Source: Abditibacteriota bacterium
GTDB lineage: Bacteria; Armatimonadota; UBA5829
NCBI GenBank assembly: GCA_017959625.1
Contig: JAGDAG010000036.1
Span: 1-5,338, forward strand
Direction of reading: 5' to 3'
DNA length: 5,338 bases
Positions 4,427-5,338 of this stretch are shown in pieces. Both the position numbers and the translations under genes were made by a program. The notes under the pieces were generated by a model. It was not told the DNA's origin and did no database searches. It worked only from the letters and a program-made list of their open reading frames with translations. Each line of letters begins with the position of its first letter. Positions within the stretch are counted from its first letter, which is position 1.

Positions 4427-5167
4427 ATGAAGAAAGGTTTTACACTCATCGAACTTTTGGTGGTCATCGCCATCATCGCCATTCTGGCGGCCATCCTCTT
4501 CCCCGTGTTCGCGCAGGCAAGAGAAAAAGCCCGCCAGACCCAGTGCCTCTCCAACTTCAAGCAGATAGGCACCGCTACAGCCATGTACTGCTCCGACTGG
4601 GATGAATATATGCCCTCCTTCTACGCCGGGCTTTATCCCCACTTCTCTTCCAGCATGCCTGCCCGCTGCGGCACAGGCGCCGGAAACGCCGTTTACGTGG
4701 CCAGCATGCACGGCTACACCCTGCACTATCTCATAGTGCACAACGCCATGATGCCCTACATGAAGAACATCAATCTGTTCTTCTGTCCCTCCGCCGACTG
4801 GAAGGCCAGCAACCTGGGCAAAGGCATCAACGACCTCACCACCACCTGCTACCGCTTCTGCCTGTGCCAGGACACCTACCGCTCCGACGTTCCTACCGGC
4901 GCTATCAAGAAGCCCGCTCAGTTTGCGGTATGGCATGAGTGGATGGCTTACCACAAGAGCAAGGAACAGAACGGTATAGCCCATCAGGCTCCCCTGGCAG
5001 TGAACGCCGTATTTGCAGACGGCCACGCCCAGCTGTGGAAGTGCGAGAGAAACATAGGCACCAACATCTGGGACTTCAACTGGCCCGCATACTGGGAAGG
5101 CAACCTGAACGGCTGGGACAACTCCTTCATGTGCGAAGCCGGCTGGGATATCGGCGGCAACAACTAA
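4427..5167 (+). CDS. Prepilin-like protein with N-terminal cleavage/methylation motif (DUF1559-type)
   Basis: This 246-residue protein begins MKKGFTLIELLVVIAIIAIL, a type IV prepilin/pseudopilin signal. Prepilin peptidase would cut after Gly4, leaving N-methyl-Phe and the conserved Glu at mature position 5 (Glu9). A hydrophobic helix follows to about residue 28. FPVFAQAREKARQTQCLSNFKQIG (25-48) is the linker typical of the large prepilin family in Armatimonadota and Planctomycetes. The C-terminal part has FADGH (196-200), resembling the H-X9-DG processing-associated motif, but the nearest upstream His (186) gives a spacing of 11. Nine Cys lie at 40, 55, 81, 120, 141, 145, 147, 206 and 236, suggesting disulfides outside the membrane. 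AAGGAG six bases upstream supports the start. It has its own promoter and terminator and no pilus-assembly neighbour, like the scattered single copies of this family. Its role on the cell surface is unknown. Confidence 0.9.
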   Translation: MKKGFTLIELLVVIAIIAILAAILFPVFAQAREKARQTQCLSNFKQIGTATAMYCSDWDEYMPSFYAGLYPHFSSSMPARCGTGAGNAVYVASMHGYTLHYLIVHNAMMPYMKNINLFFCPSADWKASNLGKGINDLTTTCYRFCLCQDTYRSDVPTGAIKKPAQFAVWHEWMAYHKSKEQNGIAHQAPLAVNAVFADGHAQLWKCERNIGTNIWDFNWPAYWEGNLNGWDNSFMCEAGWDIGGNN

Positions 5168-5178
5168 ACGCAAAAAAG

Positions 5179-5206
5179 AAACTGCTCTCCGGAGCAGTTT
5201 TTTTTT
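5179..5206 (+). terminator. Rho-independent terminator after the prepilin-like gene
   Basis: AAACTGCTC-TCCG-GAGCAGTTT forms a perfect 9-bp stem followed by a T tract (5198-5206), eleven bases after the stop codon. An A-rich run precedes the stem (5172-5181), so the hairpin could also act on leftward transcripts arriving from the right edge. Confidence 0.95.
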
Positions 5207-5338
5207 GACCCTTCGGGCGCTGCCCCGGCCCCGCGGCGTCACGCAGGCTGCCTATGCTGTTGCGTGTCATCCCGGCGACGGCTTGCCAAGGGCAAGGCGG
5301 CGGTAAGAGATCTCCCTGTCATAGAAGTTGCTCTTGCC
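5207..5338. repeat. Gene-free right edge; candidate dispersed palindromic repeat
   Basis: No gene is convincing here. The stretch carries several short inverted repeats: CACGCA (5240-5245) with TGCGTG (5261-5266), and CTTGCC-AAG-GGCAAG (5282-5296). From 5266 it begins GTCATCCCGGCGACGG and continues to GAGATCTCCCTGTCAT. This resembles the dispersed intergenic repeats of many bacterial genomes built around GTCATCCCGAGC...GAGATCTC. Only one copy is visible, so the assignment rests on resemblance alone. Confidence 0.35.

Noticed and set aside
4409..5242. Minus-strand open frame of 277 codons opposite the prepilin gene
   Set aside because: Its translation is low-complexity Val/Gly/Ala-rich with no known motif, and it runs across the prepilin terminator. 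The plus-strand prepilin is unmistakable.
5267..5338. C-terminal end of a minus-strand gene entering from the right edge (23 open codons, then TGA)
   Set aside because: The frame is short, has no recognisable domain, and overlaps palindromic sequence that looks like a dispersed repeat. It cannot be excluded without the flanking sequence.

Overview
The window looks like chromosomal DNA from a GC-rich bacterium. The best guess is the Armatimonadota/Abditibacteriota or a nearby Planctomycetes-like lineage. Three things point there: a prepilin with the run FPVFAQAREKARQTQC just after its N-terminal helix, a family expanded in those phyla; an esterase joined to an SMP-30-like domain, a combination I associate with planctomycete-type genomes; and a dnaK preceded by an HspR-type (HAIR) operator rather than CIRCE. 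This placement is inference from remembered family patterns, not from a search.

Minus strand, 1-861. The left edge holds the first 76 codons of dnaK, whose remainder lies outside the window. Upstream of it are a long leader, a HAIR operator with extra CTTG/CAAG half-sites, a TATAAT box and A-tracts. Further upstream is a compact tRNA cluster transcribed as Asn(GTT), Lys(TTT), Glu(CTC). It starts from a perfect TTGACA-N17-TATAAT promoter, may have a second promoter before Glu, and ends in an intrinsic terminator.

Plus strand, 819-5206. Three apparently monocistronic genes follow, each with its own promoter. The first is a secreted esterase fused to a shortened, probably metal-less SMP-30-like half-propeller (1049-2557). 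The second is formate-tetrahydrofolate ligase, fhs (2669-4324), which charges tetrahydrofolate with formate for one-carbon metabolism. The third is a cysteine-rich prepilin-like protein (4427-5167). Strong terminators follow fhs and the prepilin; a hairpin with a poor U-tract follows the esterase.

Right edge, 5207-5338. No convincing gene is seen. The stretch is rich in short palindromes and resembles a dispersed intergenic repeat.

The genes do not form one pathway. They are separately promoted housekeeping and surface functions (chaperone, tRNAs, one-carbon metabolism, a secreted hydrolase, a pilin-like protein). Four of the promoters share the exact 9-mer GTATAATAT, which suggests one housekeeping sigma factor drives them. 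I found no undescribed multi-gene system. The most interesting items are the HAIR half-site array, the degraded propeller on the esterase, and the inverted repeats around the esterase promoter.
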